A stretch of 64,000 nucleotides of DNA from Aralia elata. Taxonomy: Eukaryota > Streptophyta > Magnoliopsida > Apiales > Araliaceae. This document shows positions 1 through 11,108 of the stretch, piece after piece. Position numbers and translations under genes: made by a program. The stretch covers positions 15,933,506 through 15,997,505 of the forward strand of contig CM068379.1 of the NCBI GenBank assembly GCA_034770075.1. Reading direction: 5' to 3'. Numbering within the stretch: position 1 is the first letter of the stretch; each line of letters opens with the position of its first letter. A model generated the notes under the pieces. It was not told the DNA's origin. It saw only the letters and a program-made list of their open reading frames with translations, and made no database searches.

Positions 1-96
1 TTCAAGGTCAATGGACATAGGCTGAAACCTTTCCGTGAAGGATTTTCGATGGAGAGTGTGGAGATGATAGACTTAGTGAATCCAAGTTATGAGTGA
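1..96 (+). CDS. C-terminal end of retroelement polyprotein (integrase tail), partial
   Basis: Frame 1 is open from the window start to a TGA at 94-96, giving 31 residues that begin with F-K-V-N-G-H-R-L-K. This FKVNGxRLK pattern is the usual C-terminal tail of Athila-lineage integrases, where the polyprotein ends. It is followed within about 50 bases by the hairpin found after gag or pol in the related elements here. Only the tail is in the window, so the state of the rest of pol is unknown. Confidence 0.7.
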   Translation, partial: FKVNGHRLKPFREGFSMESVEMIDLVNPSYE

Positions 97-708
97 TTGC
101 GGAGAATTCGATGTCGGGCTAACGACGTTAACCAAATGCGCTGCTTGGGAGGCAACCCAAGACATCAGATTTGCTTTTTCTATCCCTTTTTATTTCTTTA
201 TTTATTTTTTTTTATTTATCTCGTCTTTGCATGATTGTCTTACATTGGGGACAATGTAAGGTTTGAGTGTGGGGGAGGGGTTTAGGTAGGATAGTATAGG
301 GTAGGTTTGCTTTAAATGTGAAAATCTGAGTTGTTTTGAGTTGTTTTGTGAAAAATTTGTGCTTGGTCAAGTTTTCAAAGGTTTTTGGTTTTAGAATGAA
401 AATTGATGCTAATTGATAGAATTTGTTTGATGCTGAATTAATTGATAAAAGATGATAATGAAGTTAGGACCCATAGTTGACTGATTTAGATTGAGTTGGT
501 ATTGCATGAGTACTTGAATGTGAGATACATGTTTACTTGACTGGGTTAGTTGTGGAGTTGACTATGTGCACTGCTTTCATGATTTAGAACTGTTTAACTA
601 CTTATCTTGTTTCTAGGATCATGTGAAGACAAAATCAAGAATTGGAAATTAGAAAAATTGAGAGCAAGAAAAAAAAACATTTTGTCTCAAAAGGAAAACA
701 TGTGGTGG
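97..708 (+). other. 3' non-coding region with two hairpins and an extra purine tract
   Basis: There is no coding sequence here. A perfect hairpin CTTGGGAGGCAACCCAAG lies at 144-161, and a second, TTACATTGGGGACAATGTAA, at about 239-258. A purine tract (GTGTGGGGGAGGGG) follows at 267-280. The same three signals in the same order follow the gag end in the elements at 11109 and, degraded, at 48260. The purine tract resembles the true polypurine tract at 1205 and sits about 940 bp upstream of the LTR. The remainder (281-708) is AT-rich with nothing recognisable. Confidence 0.65.
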
Positions 709-870
709 GTTGAGATGGAGCGTAAAACGCACTCACCCATAAACACATGCAATGAGATGGAGCGTAAAACGCACTCGTTGGTGAGAAGAAAAGTGAGATG
801 GAGCATAAAATGCACTCGCTTGAGAAAAGAATGAGGAAGGTGAAATGGAGCATAAAATGCATTCACCTGA
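709..870 (+). repeat. Four-copy hairpin array (GGAGCGTAAAACGCACTC type)
   Basis: Four imperfect copies lie at about 711-734, 753-777, 793-818 and 843-868, each within GTGAGATGGAG..CACTCAC-like surroundings. GAGCGT can pair with ACGC-CTC around an AAA loop. Copies 3 and 4 read GAGCAT and ATGC-CTC, so both arms changed together (G-C to A-T). Paired CpG decay could also explain this. Related arrays occur at 15635 and 51543. Confidence 0.7.
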
Positions 871-1204
871 ATGAAGAAAAAAATGAATGGCAGGAAAAAA
901 AAAAAACATGTTCTGGTTGTGAGTCAGTGTGCATGGTTGTTGTTCCATATAAACTGAGTTGAGTATCTGTGTTAATCATAGGAGCTGCTTATGTGGTTTC
1001 AATTTGATTTAGAGATGTTCAGTGGGGAACTGATGGGATTATTGTTTATGAATTGATTGATGATGTATAGAATGAATTTCTGTTGATTGGTGTTAGTATT
1101 CATGGATGCTAATTGAATTTGAACCTTTGGGAGCTTGGTTGAATAGAATTCAAATGATTCCATTATAACCTTTGTTTGAGTTTACACGAGGACGTGTAAA
1201 AGAC

Positions 1205-1220
1205 TAAGTGTGGGGGAATT
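1205..1220 (+). promoter_or_regulatory. Polypurine tract of element 1
   Basis: AAGTGTGGGGGAATTT abuts the first TG of the LTR at 1221. The same position holds AAGTGTGGGGAAATTT at 16141 and AAGTTTGGGGTATT before 52102, so this is the plus-strand primer site by comparison. Confidence 0.75.
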
Positions 1221-2622
1221 TGATAAGTGCATATTATTCATTTATTTTTATTCCTTTATATCTAGTTTATTGCGTGTTTTATTGTGTATATGCACTTATT
1301 AGGTTATTTATTGATTTCAGGAGAATTCGAGGTCAAAAGTGGAAAAAGATGGAAAATTGGAGCTTAAAATACACATGGTGGCATTTTTGTAAATTCGAGG
1401 ACTAGGGCTAGCGCCAGCAGCGCTAGTGGCAGCGCTAGCAGCGCTACACACCCCACCAGACACTGCACACCAGCGCTATTAGCGCCCAACACAGCGCCAG
1501 CAGCGCTACATCAGCGCCAACAGCGCTCAACCCTTCACAAACCAAGCGCCAGCAGCGCTAGGCACAACTTGAGCACACTGCATAGTAGCGCTAGCAGCGC
1601 TTGGGACAGCGCCAGCGGCGCTAGTTGGCGTTTTTGAGTACTAAAGGCCAGCTGAAGGAGGAAAAGGAAGTTGATTCGAAAGAGGATTCTATTCATTATG
1701 ATCAGATAGTAAGAAGGAAACTCTAAGTAGGAACTTGAGGACTTATATATATCTTATTCTATTTTTCTAGAGAGGGATCCTGGCAACTACAATTGTAACT
1801 TTAATAGGAGGAGATTGAAGGCATGTCAGACTAAACTCTTACTTTCAGTTCTAAGGGATGTTGAATCTTTTTCATAATTAATGGTTTAATCAGGTTTTAT
1901 TTATTTATTCCTTCTTGCATGAGATTTATTCTGATAATCTGTTTTTTAATTGATTTATATGTTATCTAATCTTTTGATTTGATTTGGCCAATTGAATTAA
2001 TTTGATTGATACCATCTGCTAGATTAAGATATAGTATTAAGTAAACGATATTTATGTCTGATCATAGTTAGCAATTGATAGTATCTGATTGTGGACAAGC
2101 TTTTTGGATATTATTAAGATTATTAGAAGGCAAGTTAAATAATTCCTGATTGTGCAATTGTTGCTTGGAATAACCTAATTCTCTCATTCTTTATGCTGCT
2201 GTTATATTAAATCTAGACTGATAGTTCTAGGTTATATGATAGTTAGAGTCTCTTGAGGCGATTGTCACATTAGATTTACACATAAGGAGAATTGCGGATA
2301 ATTAGCGATTGTGGTTATCTAGGGTTATTAGTCTCATTGAAGGATAAATATTGTTAAACTTGATTTTTCCATAATTGTGATAAGGTGATACTGAACTGAA
2401 GAACTGAAGCTTTTTATTCATTGATCATTCTTAATTACTTTTGTTAGTTTAGTGAATCAAACTCAAAAACCCCTCATTAATAGAAATAATAGGAATGCTA
2501 GAATAAGTAAAAGATTAATTCACTTCTCTGTGGGATCGATCCTTGCTTGTCATTATACTAAGTTTTGTGCTAGTAGAGTGTTAGTAAGGTATTAATTTTG
2601 GAGTGTAAAACGACAGCTCCCA
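1221..2622 (+). repeat. 3' LTR of element 1
   Basis: It starts TGATAAGTGCAT after the polypurine tract and ends CGACAGCTCCCA, like the ends of the TR-GAG LTR (CAGCTTCCCA at 45767). The length is 1402 bp. It is mostly AT-rich, apart from a GC-rich word array at 1405-1630. The right target duplication should be the bases from 2623 (ACAAT), but the left copy is off the window, so the end is set by homology only. Confidence 0.7.
1405..1630 (+). repeat. AGCGCY palindromic word array in element 1 LTR
   Basis: I count fifteen AGCGC words in about 225 bp, many as AGCGCTAGCAGCGCT or GCGCCAGCAGCGCTA. AGCGCT and GCTAGC are self-complementary, so the array can fold in many registers. The surrounding LTR is AT-rich with no such words. 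Confidence 0.8.
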
Positions 2623-3929
2623 ACAATAGTTGTGAAACATCTCGAATAAATAGGAATAATAATTTTCCTTCACCTTTAAACAATTTAAAAATTCATACCT
2701 TTATCTTACCATTTAACATCTATAACATTCATACCTTCTCCTTACCGTTCTCTTTTCGTACTTTAGGGATTCAGCCTAATGTACTCTACATCTTAAATGA
2801 CTACCTTCGTCTTGGGTTGACACAATCCTGTGTCTAACTATTGTTTTGACACCATTCTATGTTTTTTTTAACTTACATCAACTTGTGTCCTACACTAAGG
2901 TCGACATTACTTAACATCGCATGGGTTAACTCTACATATCACTTCTAAACTAGTCAACATCTCAACATCATCCATCCATCATCTATCCAGCGGAAACAAT
3001 TGACATGGACAAAATCTAAACAACATTCAAGATATAATAGAATCTTTAAAACATCAACAGTTCAATATTGGAACAAGCATCGATAGCAAAATAAGTGCAA
3101 ATAAACTATATAACATCGTACAACAATTGATACTATTATCGCTGAAAAACTTACTCAACATCAGGATACTTGCACATTATAATAACATGTACAAGACGAA
3201 AACTTGCATTCAAATTATATAAGAATGAAGTTAGAAAACTAGCCTGGAGCGCTGATTAAAAGCTACGCTAATTGCTCTTCGAATACCCTACATAACATCA
3301 TTAATAATAACATACTAGTTAGTCACATATAGCCTTCATATAAAGGTTTACATCTTTTATTATTAGTTACATTTCATGTTGTTCACGTTTTATAATTTAA
3401 TAAACGTGATTAACTCCAAAACATCACTCTGCGTCGCGTCGTTCGGAAACATTACGACTCTCATCATCATCCATTCTTATTAGTTTATATTAACCCTATT
3501 ACATATCTTATAATATTCATTTCATTAGAATTAAAACACTTTTTAAGTTCATTATCACTTTACACAGCGTTTTCACGTTCATACGTCACATGCCCGATTC
3601 GCCTCCTTTGCATATGTTTAGCATGCTCATACACTTATCTAATTCACCACTGATTAATGTATCATTATAGTTCATAATGTTCATATTTTATAACTTATAA
3701 CAATATCTTTTATCGTCGGAAGCATTACACGTTCATAGGCGCATGCCCGACACCCTCCGATTGCATAATAGCCAATTTATACCTTGCTTCAGACCTTAAA
3801 TCAAAATTCTTAAAGAATGAAAGTTGTAGGTATACTCTTTCTCTTTTCGGATCATCTTAAATCACCTCAATCAGAGTTCGTATGAGAAAGTTATGGCCTT
3901 TTTACTATAGGAGGTCAAAACAGTTTACC

Positions 3930-4035
3930 TAGACACTATTCCGGCGTAGCTGCACCCATGGGTAGCGCACCTGCGTTGGGCTATGCAGTACCTCAGCGCA
4001 GCTGTGCCCAGGGCAGCGCACCTGCGCCCGACTCA
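3930..4035 (-). repeat. GC-rich word cassette in the 2623-9375 LTR
   Basis: A short GC-rich island holds repeats of AGCGCACCTGCG, GCAGCTGTGCCC and the palindrome ACCCATGGGT in otherwise AT-rich LTR. It is comparable in size and setting to the cassettes in the other LTR families, but with its own words. Confidence 0.55.
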
Positions 4036-5267
4036 GCCCAGAATGTCTAGATTTTGTGATTTTCATCGCACCTACTTCCGAACGTCATAACTCCCTCATC
4101 GGAGGTAGGAATGAGGTAATTCCAAAGCCTATAGCTTCCTAATCAGTGTACTACAACTACACAAAATCTCAGAATTTTTTATGCAACATAACAATACCAG
4201 AATTTGACCATACGATCACTGTTCATACAATTTTCATATTCTTGACATGGTTTACTAAATCTTTCACTACGGATTCGTTTTAACTCCGTTTTAGTTCATT
4301 CCAATTGCATTCTTTTCATATTTAAACATACTAATATAATCCATTACCAATTTACAATTTAGAGCATGAATTCAAAGTCAATTTTGACTCCAAAACAGAC
4401 CATACAATATATAATAAAACCAAAACTCAAATTCTTCATTTTCAACATGCTTTCATGGATTTAATTACATCAAAATCCATTAATAGATGCTAGATAACAG
4501 ATTATACACACTTGATAATATATATATCCTTATCCCTCATCAAATCATACAACCAATATAACTTTACAGAAAACTTAAAGAAAACATAATCAAGAGTTTA
4601 AAATTGAATTACTACCTCTTGATTCTACTTTAAACTTAGAATAGATGATTAGGAGAGTTTGATTAATCTTTTTCTTCCTCTTGATTTCTCAAACCTTCTT
4701 CTCAATTTTCACATAGAACTCTCTCAATTTCTCTCTTTCTCTCCTCTTCTCTGTATGCTTAAGCTTAGAAAATAAAGTGTAAAATAAAAACTGATAGAAA
4801 AGCCATATGTTAAAAAAAAACAAAGGGCCTTATTAGTTAAAAAAACAAAGGGTCACTAGGCCATGTTTAGCTAGAACCCAAAAATCTCTTTTAATTTATT
4901 TTAATACTTCTCTATTATATGTTATATTTGTCACACTTAAATTTTATTAAACCATACTCTTTATTTAGTCAACACTATATTTACTTAGTCAATATAATTA
5001 TAACTTTATTTAACAAATCATTAATCCTCTAATTTAATTATTTAATTAAATTAGAAGATTACCATTCCATTAGCGTAACAAAATACGCACCGATTATAAA
5101 ATTATTTATCATCAATTTACTTAATATCATCATACTTAGATAAATTATTCCATAATAATTTCCATCAAATATTTATTTTATTTCATAAATATCCGAACTA
5201 AAATATTTATTTTATTTGATAAATATTTTAACTATTTACAAAATTCACAATCGTATTACATTAACAT

Positions 5268-8200
5268 TGTGACACCCCCAAATTCAAGTACTAATACCTC
5301 GAATATGGTGCTCACGATAGAGTACATCTATACACCTCTAAACAACACAAATTAACTAATGCGGAATAAATAAACATATGTTGTTCATTACAAAAGGTTT
5401 ACTACGGTCCCAAGGTGAATAACCTTAAATAAATACATCGTAGAATACTTAATAATACAAAACCATTCTACGATTACATAAAGGAATAATACATATAACT
5501 ATTCCTTAAGCTTTCCTTTGCCTTTGCCCGCTTTGGAACTCTCCGACTCAACTGTAATAGGTTCATGATATAGCAAGGGTGAGCAACTACTTTGCTTAGC
5601 AAGTTTAAAATGAATAAAGAAGATATATCATGAATGAATGAGAATAATAATCACATAGTTCAACAATTTAAGAACACTGAAGAAATAGCTGACAATATAA
5701 TCAAAGTTCAAATAAAATAATGAATATTGATTATTTACTGCTGAGTGGTCCAATAGACCATGAACTTTTTGACCAAAGGATCAGTCATTCAACTAATCCT
5801 TTTAAACGCCTGGCCCGTCAGTAGTACTTGAGGGGATTAACCTCTCGTACCCTATGTATATGCATAACATTTAACTCTGACTGCATCGAATAACCGACAC
5901 ATTAAAATCCCCTAAATAAGGGTTGCTCTCTCAGTCCAAGAATCCGTACCAACAACTAGTTTGGATAGCTTTTAAAATAACAACCTGTATATGTCTAGCC
6001 GAAACAAATGGCGTAAACTATCTCCTTAAACAGTTCATGAATGAATAACTTAAATGTTTCACAATCCAACAACAGATAATGAATTCAAATGCACAAGGTG
6101 CGAATATCAATAATTATCTTGGATGTAGAGTAATTTACAATAATTAATCCACTAATATAATTTGAAAGTAATAACTCGTTTTGATTCATGAAACTTGCAA
6201 TAATATACAACATTTGTATAAAATATTAAACTTGCTCAAGTATAATTCGAGCAAGGTTAGGAAAACTTGCCCAACACAAGGGTTAGACAAGCGTTAGAAA
6301 ACTTGTCTGGTGCGTCTGCTACAATATTACAACACACGCTCCTTAATATCCTACACATGTAAATACATATTCATATAACAATTAGTCACATAAGAATTAT
6401 GTTCAAAACAGACGTTGTATCATTAAAACACATTGATTGCCACTACGACTACCCAGTCGGGGGTCTCGCTCCCCGGTGAGTGAGCGGCTGCCCAGCTCGT
6501 TGGTGAGCTGGCGGGGGTCTAAGGGGACAGTGCCCCCTGGAAGCCAAACGTAAGTTGCATCCAGCTTACTCAATTTACGCCTTAAGACAATACTAATTTG
6601 GTTGACACTTAATAATTAAGCAATTAAGGCTTAACAAGCTATAAATAACTAACTTGTTTAATCATTTAGTACAAAAATATAAGTTTTGGTCTTGCTAAAA
6701 ACATTCACTGGGTACGACAAGACCCAGGCTGGACACAGCATTGGCGCTGCGGCGCCGAGCCTAACACTAGATCTCACGTTGCGGCGTAAGTTCCGTGTCC
6801 GTCTTCTGCCACGTTGCGTCACTGCAGCGCCAAGCTTAGCACTTGGGTGTGGCGCTGCGACGTGAATCCCTTGTTTTCCCCCTTGACAGGCTTGACGCTG
6901 CGGCGTCAAGCTTAGTGCTTGGAATTGTCGCCGCGGTGCGAGTCCCGTTCTATTTCCAATCTTGCCCCTCGCTGCGGCGTCAGATGCAAGGCTTATGAAT
7001 GACGCTGCGGCGTCATTCATCAGTAGCCGAATTCTGGGTTTAATCCCAGTTCGCGATTCCGACCTCCGGTCACTCCAATCTCCATAACTCCTTCAATACA
7101 CAAGCAAATTGGTTCATTTTGGACTCTATGGACTCCTAAGACATAGGGCTACAACATATCAAAAATTTAGAATTATCCATGGATATTAACATGACCAATT
7201 TTTGAGCCAAAGCACAAAATGAAAACTCTGTTTTCGTGTTCTTGGTGTTCTTCACCAAAATCAACACCAAATTTTTGGTTTAACTCCATTCCAATTGGGT
7301 TATGAAGATAACCCATGGAACTACAATTTAACAACAACAATTAAACCAAACAATTACTCAATTAAGACTTTACAATCATCTAAATCGTCCGAATAGTCAT
7401 TTTGTCCAAAAAGTCCAATGTTCATCCTTTAAGCTAAGGTTCGGATCATTCATTGATTTTGTTCCACTTTGAGATTATTAATAGCTTACAAGATATCTTG
7501 GTAACAATAAAAATAAACCACAACCAACACTTACAACAACAATTGCAAGAATTGCTCAAACCCAATGGTTTGAGCTCAAGAACACTTAAAGCTCGGAAAT
7601 TCCATAAAAATCAATTGGAATTGATTTTTGATCGATTGTTTACCTTGCAAATCCCTTTTAGGTGCTATGAAAATTGTTAGGCTCGATTTTGAGTTCCTTC
7701 TTCCTCCTCCCGTTCACTCTATTTCTTCTTCCTTCTGATTTTCTTCTTGTCGTTCGTTCTCCTTCTTCTTCCTCTGTTTTCTACAAATTTCTCTCTTTAT
7801 CTCTCTGTATCACTATATCTCCTCTCTATTTTCACTCTATACTCTCAATAATCTGCAAAACTAACTTGGAATGGATGGAATGAGAAGAATAAAATGAAAG
7901 GAATGGGGTGAAGGCTGAGCATAACTTTGGGAACAATGGAGGGTGTAGCCTCCTAAGCTCCTTGAAAATAAAATCAAGAGGGAATGTTCAGCATTTTGGA
8001 AAAATTGAGGCATGGAGCCTTGCAAAGAGCAACATGCTGCCGACCATGCTCTCCTTCCTTACATTTGATTGGTTGATGGAGTTTGGTTAGTTCCCTCATG
8101 GAGTAACATGCCAAAATAAATACCCAAATACACAAAAATATATCTGAATACTCCCACTTTTGTACCCAAATTAGGTAAATAACTCTACCCAAAATTAAAA

Positions 8201-8643
8201 TGGGTACTCCCATAAATTATTTGGACACATAAAATAATTATTATGGAATTTGTCCAAATATTCAGAACACCCATATAATACATTTCAGATATAAATTAAA
8301 TCACTAACGAGCTCAAATAAATATTCCAGCGCTTGAAAAAATTATCACTTCGCTCACACGTATTAATGAAATTTATTAAAATTGAAAAAGACGCAAAAAT
8401 ATTATGGCATGAATAGTACCTTGGGAAACGTGCCTCGTGAATAGTGATTTAGCGATGCTACGCGAAATGAATTATTCACTTAAACAAAACTATAACACGT
8501 AAAATTTCACCCATTCACATAATCCAAGTTGTCACACAACCTTTGAACATGCAACACAAAAATAATATTAATAAAATATAATATGTCCATTAATATTCAA
8601 AAAATCGAATTACAAGGTAAATTCAGAATTCCCGGTCGTTACA
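5268..8643 (-). mobile_element. Solo LTR, chromovirus type, 3.4 kb
   Basis: It is bounded by a perfect 5-bp target duplication AACAT (5263-5267 and 8644-8648). On the minus strand it runs TGTAACGACCGGGAATTC to GGGGGTGTCACA, a chromovirus-like LTR pair of ends. The length is 3376 bp. No primer site, gag, pol or polypurine tract is visible, so this is a solo LTR left by LTR-LTR recombination, or an LTR too long to have been paired. GC-rich hairpin words lie at 6740-7020, and another GC-rich patch lies at 6440-6545. The ORF-like stretch at 6658-7020 is the word array, not a gene. Confidence 0.85.
6740..7020 (-). repeat. GACGC-TGCG-GCGTC hairpin array in solo LTR
   Basis: There are several copies of a TGCG-loop hairpin. 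Stems differ yet stay paired: GGCGC with GCGCC at 6743-6756, CTTGACGC with GCGTCAAG at about 6892-6911, and ATGAATGACGC with GCGTCATTCAT at about 6995-7020. The matching changes in both arms show that pairing, not primary sequence, is what the copies share. Degraded copies lie between. Confidence 0.8.
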
Positions 8644-8987
8644 AACATATTACATTTATATGTAACACATTGTTTTCTCATTAAATTAAAATAATTATAT
8701 ACTTACATTAATTCACTACTTTGATTAAGTGAATTACTCTCATTATTTATGAAATTTAATTCATAACAATTCCATTGCCAACAAGGCACAATAGTCAAAT
8801 TATATTATTTCATAATATAATTTTTAACTTAATAATATTCAGTTAATTTTCTTTTTGTAACAATTTCATTTACTTTCTTCAATGGTTTAATTAACTATTA
8901 AACCTCATTTTTTCAATATATAAATATATATTTTTCTTCTATATTCACACTTAATCTCTTCACACCCAATCACATATTTCAAAGTAT

Positions 8988-8990
<3 letters not shown>

Positions 8991-9040
<50 letters not shown>
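8991..9040. repeat. (AC)n(AT)n microsatellite left of the MITE
   Basis: About 17 AC units (8991-9024) are followed by 8 AT units (9025-9040), directly adjoining the MITE. Confidence 0.95.
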
Positions 9041-9041
<1 letters not shown>

Positions 9042-9260
9042 GAGTCCGGATCTTAAGCATACCCTCTTTAGCGACGGACCGGATGACGGTTTGGTCCGTC
9101 GCCATAGGTCTGGTCCGTCGCTAAAGCCTTTAACGACGGGTCCATCGCTAAAGGCTTTAGCAACGGACCGAACCTATGGTGATGGACCAAATCGTCGCCC
9201 GGTCCATCGCTAAAGGGGGTATGCTTGGTATGTTATTTAAGGGGGTATACTTAAGATCCG

Positions 9261-9264
<4 letters not shown>
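9041..9264. mobile_element. Fold-back MITE inserted in a TA microsatellite
   Basis: A 224-bp element is almost entirely one imperfect inverted repeat. The left end AGAGTCCGGATCTTAAGCAT pairs with the right end, which reads AGAACGGATCTTAAGTAT on the other strand. The inner arms pair through repeated TTTAGCGACGGACC words. Both flanks are (AT)n. There is no transposase. Insertion into (TA)n recalls the Micron type of rice MITE; TA target preference (Tc1/mariner or PIF-like) is an alternative. The mobilising superfamily is not determined. Confidence 0.75.

Positions 9265-9292
<28 letters not shown>
9265..9292. repeat. (AT)n microsatellite right of the MITE
   Basis: About 14 AT units directly follow the MITE terminus and match the (AT)n on its left flank. 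Confidence 0.95.
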
Positions 9293-9295
<3 letters not shown>

Positions 9296-9375
9296 ACGAA
9301 TCCAACACCTCTCATAATAAGAATTTTATTTATTAAATTCTTATTTAATAATTATTGAAAATCCGGGTTGTCACA

Positions 9376-9494
9376 AGATCTTTGGAGGCAAGCTTGGACA
9401 TTTGTCTGAAATTCAAATGATACAACCTTTTGTACCATAACCAGCTAATATCTTATGAGGCTTTGACAAAGAAGCAAGCAGATTCTGTTGCACT
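9376..9494 (-). pseudogene. Ty1-copia fragment: pre-integrase zinc-finger region (host copia, piece 5)
   Basis: On the minus strand this reads a WLWYKRLYHLNF segment followed by SKLASKDL, the histidine-containing start of the copia GAG-pre-integrase/integrase zinc finger (usual pattern WHKRLGHxN). One in-frame TAA lies just upstream of it. It continues piece 4 (11108-10992) in frame across the solo LTR and is cut at 9375 by the minus-strand LTR. The element is dead. Confidence 0.75.
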
Positions 9495-10991
9495 TGATGA
9501 GTAGATTTCATATCTACTAATTTGGTATTCTTAACTTAGTTATTTTGCTACTTCTTGAGTGTTTTTAGTATTATTTTATTACTTTTTAAAATGATTGTGA
9601 ATATAATTAATCTCAGCTCATGTTAGTGTAAATATTGTGAATTATTATATGTTTAGCCTTAATATGAAGTTACAGGTAATAAAGATCGTTTGGCGAAAGC
9701 TGGGCGAGGGGAAAATGCAAATAACTGGACTTTATATGGAGAAAAGAGACAAAACAGACATGTAGAGGAGAAAATAAAAAAAAATGATCAGAGAGTTAAG
9801 AGCCGCGGCGCCTTAGGGCTTGAGCCGCGATGCTTGGTTTGTGTCGAGCGAGCCATGACGCTCTTAAGCTTGAGTCGCGGTGCAAGATCAGTTTGGGCAC
9901 GCGCGTGTTAGCCAGGTGCCCGGTGGGTTTTAAGTAATAAAATGGTTATTTTAATTTCTGATTAATTTGGACGCGTGACAATTTAAGTTGGGTTGTTCTC
10001 AAACTCCTAAGGCTGAGGATGTTGATAGATTTACACTTATCTTGTATGGAAAAATGAGTTATCACTTATTATTCATGAGGAGACTAATTTTACTCATTCA
10101 TGCATTCATTATTCAGTACGTAGAAAAATAAGGGTTTTATCAGAGAGTATTCTGAAAGCAAGGAGAGAGCTGAAGTATGAGGACAGAATTCATCAGAGTT
10201 TTATTTCTTCCTTCTTTAACTCTTATCTTTTGTATTCTAAGATGACTTTTGATAAACCAATTATGTTTTTAGCTTTTATTATAAACTAATTTATTAGTTA
10301 AGGATTCAATGGAACCCGATGATTTAATTTAATGTTTATTCTTTCTTATATTTAAATTGATTATGGAATGAATTATTTATTATATCTTGTGCTTATTGCT
10401 ATAATTGTCTAATCAATAATTATTGGATGAATTTAGATAAAATTTGACAATGGATTATAAATTAATATCTAGATATAATAACTTGTGATTAGTAATTTTT
10501 CTTAGGATTGAATGCTAATTTGTAGATGGGATAGGAATATACCTGAGTACCGCGAGCAATGTATAGAAAATAAATCTTAATGAATTTATTATTTTTGTTT
10601 CCTATAGGAATATGGTAAAATTAATAATAATAAATATGCTATATAATTATTTGAAAAATGATTATATAAACTATTAGTGATTTTTTGTTGACAATTCTAA
10701 ATAATCAATTTAACGAAGGAAGAATAGTCTTAATTAAATGATTCATCAGGTGAAGTTAATTCTTTAACCTTTATATTCATTGATTTAATATTTGTTAGTT
10801 GCTTATTTGTGTTAATTAATTTCATTTGATATTATATTCATCTAAATAAAATTAACTGATGTATGATTAAGAATTAGATAGTTAAGATTATTAATCGCTC
10901 TTTGTGGGAATGATACTCTATTTGCTGCTATATTACATAAGTGATCGTGTATACTTGCACGTGTATTTGCTAGTATAGAATTAGGCAAATA
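9495..10991 (+). mobile_element. Solo LTR, Athila/TR-GAG type
   Basis: It starts TGATGAGTAG, like the LTR at 48260, and ends in a stretch resembling the other TR-GAG ends (an ATACTTGCACGTGTATTTGC-type tail). The length is about 1.5 kb, matching TR-GAG LTRs here (1.4-1.8 kb). The flanks are GCACT and GAGCT, a degraded target duplication; using them restores the host copia reading frame, which supports the borders. A GC-rich cassette (AGCCGCGGCGCC, GAGCCGCGATGC) lies at 9796-9905. There is no gag, primer site or polypurine tract. Confidence 0.65.
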
Positions 10992-11108
10992 GAGCTCAGC
11001 TTTGATAGGTTGACTACATAAACATTTCTTTCTCTTGTTCCAGTATGCTTTACTGAATTTGTCTCCAGATCTCTCACTTGGCATTGATTGATGAGGAAGA
11101 TCACTTGG
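10992..11108 (-). pseudogene. Ty1-copia fragment between protease and integrase (host copia, piece 4)
   Basis: The minus strand reads QVRDLETNSVKHTG and then ERNVYVVNLSKLSS, the standard copia segment between protease and the integrase zinc finger. It continues piece 3 (45768-46036) in frame across the whole 34.6 kb TR-GAG nest: the 5-bp CTTGG duplication at 11104-11108 and 45768-45772 is the joint. This is what shows that both flanks of the nest belong to one old element. Confidence 0.8.

Larger units (their letters stand above)
1..2622 (+). mobile_element. 3' part of an Athila-type Ty3/gypsy retrotransposon (element 1)
   Basis: The left edge of the window cuts this element. It contains the last codons of a polyprotein, about 1.1 kb of 3' non-coding DNA, a polypurine tract and a complete 3' LTR. 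The non-coding part matches, motif by motif, the same region of the two TR-GAG elements at 11109 and 48260: the CTTGGGAGGCAACCCAAG hairpin, the TTACATTG hairpin, two purine tracts and a GGAGCGTAAAACGCACTC array. Because an integrase tail is present, this copy may be an autonomous relative, whereas the other two are gag-only. The 5' LTR and the left target duplication lie outside the window. Confidence 0.8.
2623..9375 (-). mobile_element. Long minus-strand LTR of a chromovirus-like Ty3/gypsy element, interrupted
   Basis: Read on the minus strand it starts TGTGACAACCCGG at 9375, next to the copia fragment. It continues to 5263, where it is broken by the solo LTR (5268-8643), and then to 2623, where element 1 interrupts or truncates it. 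The LTR sequence visible outside the nested solo LTR is about 3.4 kb. TGTGACAACCCGG is a common start of plant chromovirus LTRs. The right flank is AGATC (9376-9380); no matching left copy is in the window, so the far end is unseen. Apart from the nested solo LTR, a word cassette, microsatellites and a MITE, I see no coding sequence. Confidence 0.55.

Noticed and set aside
6658..7020. 120-codon minus-strand open frame
   Set aside because: It coincides with the GC hairpin array of the solo LTR; the frame is a composition effect.
9496..10991. Complete element instead of a solo LTR
   Set aside because: Only about 1.5 kb with LTR-like ends and no primer site, gag or polypurine tract inside.
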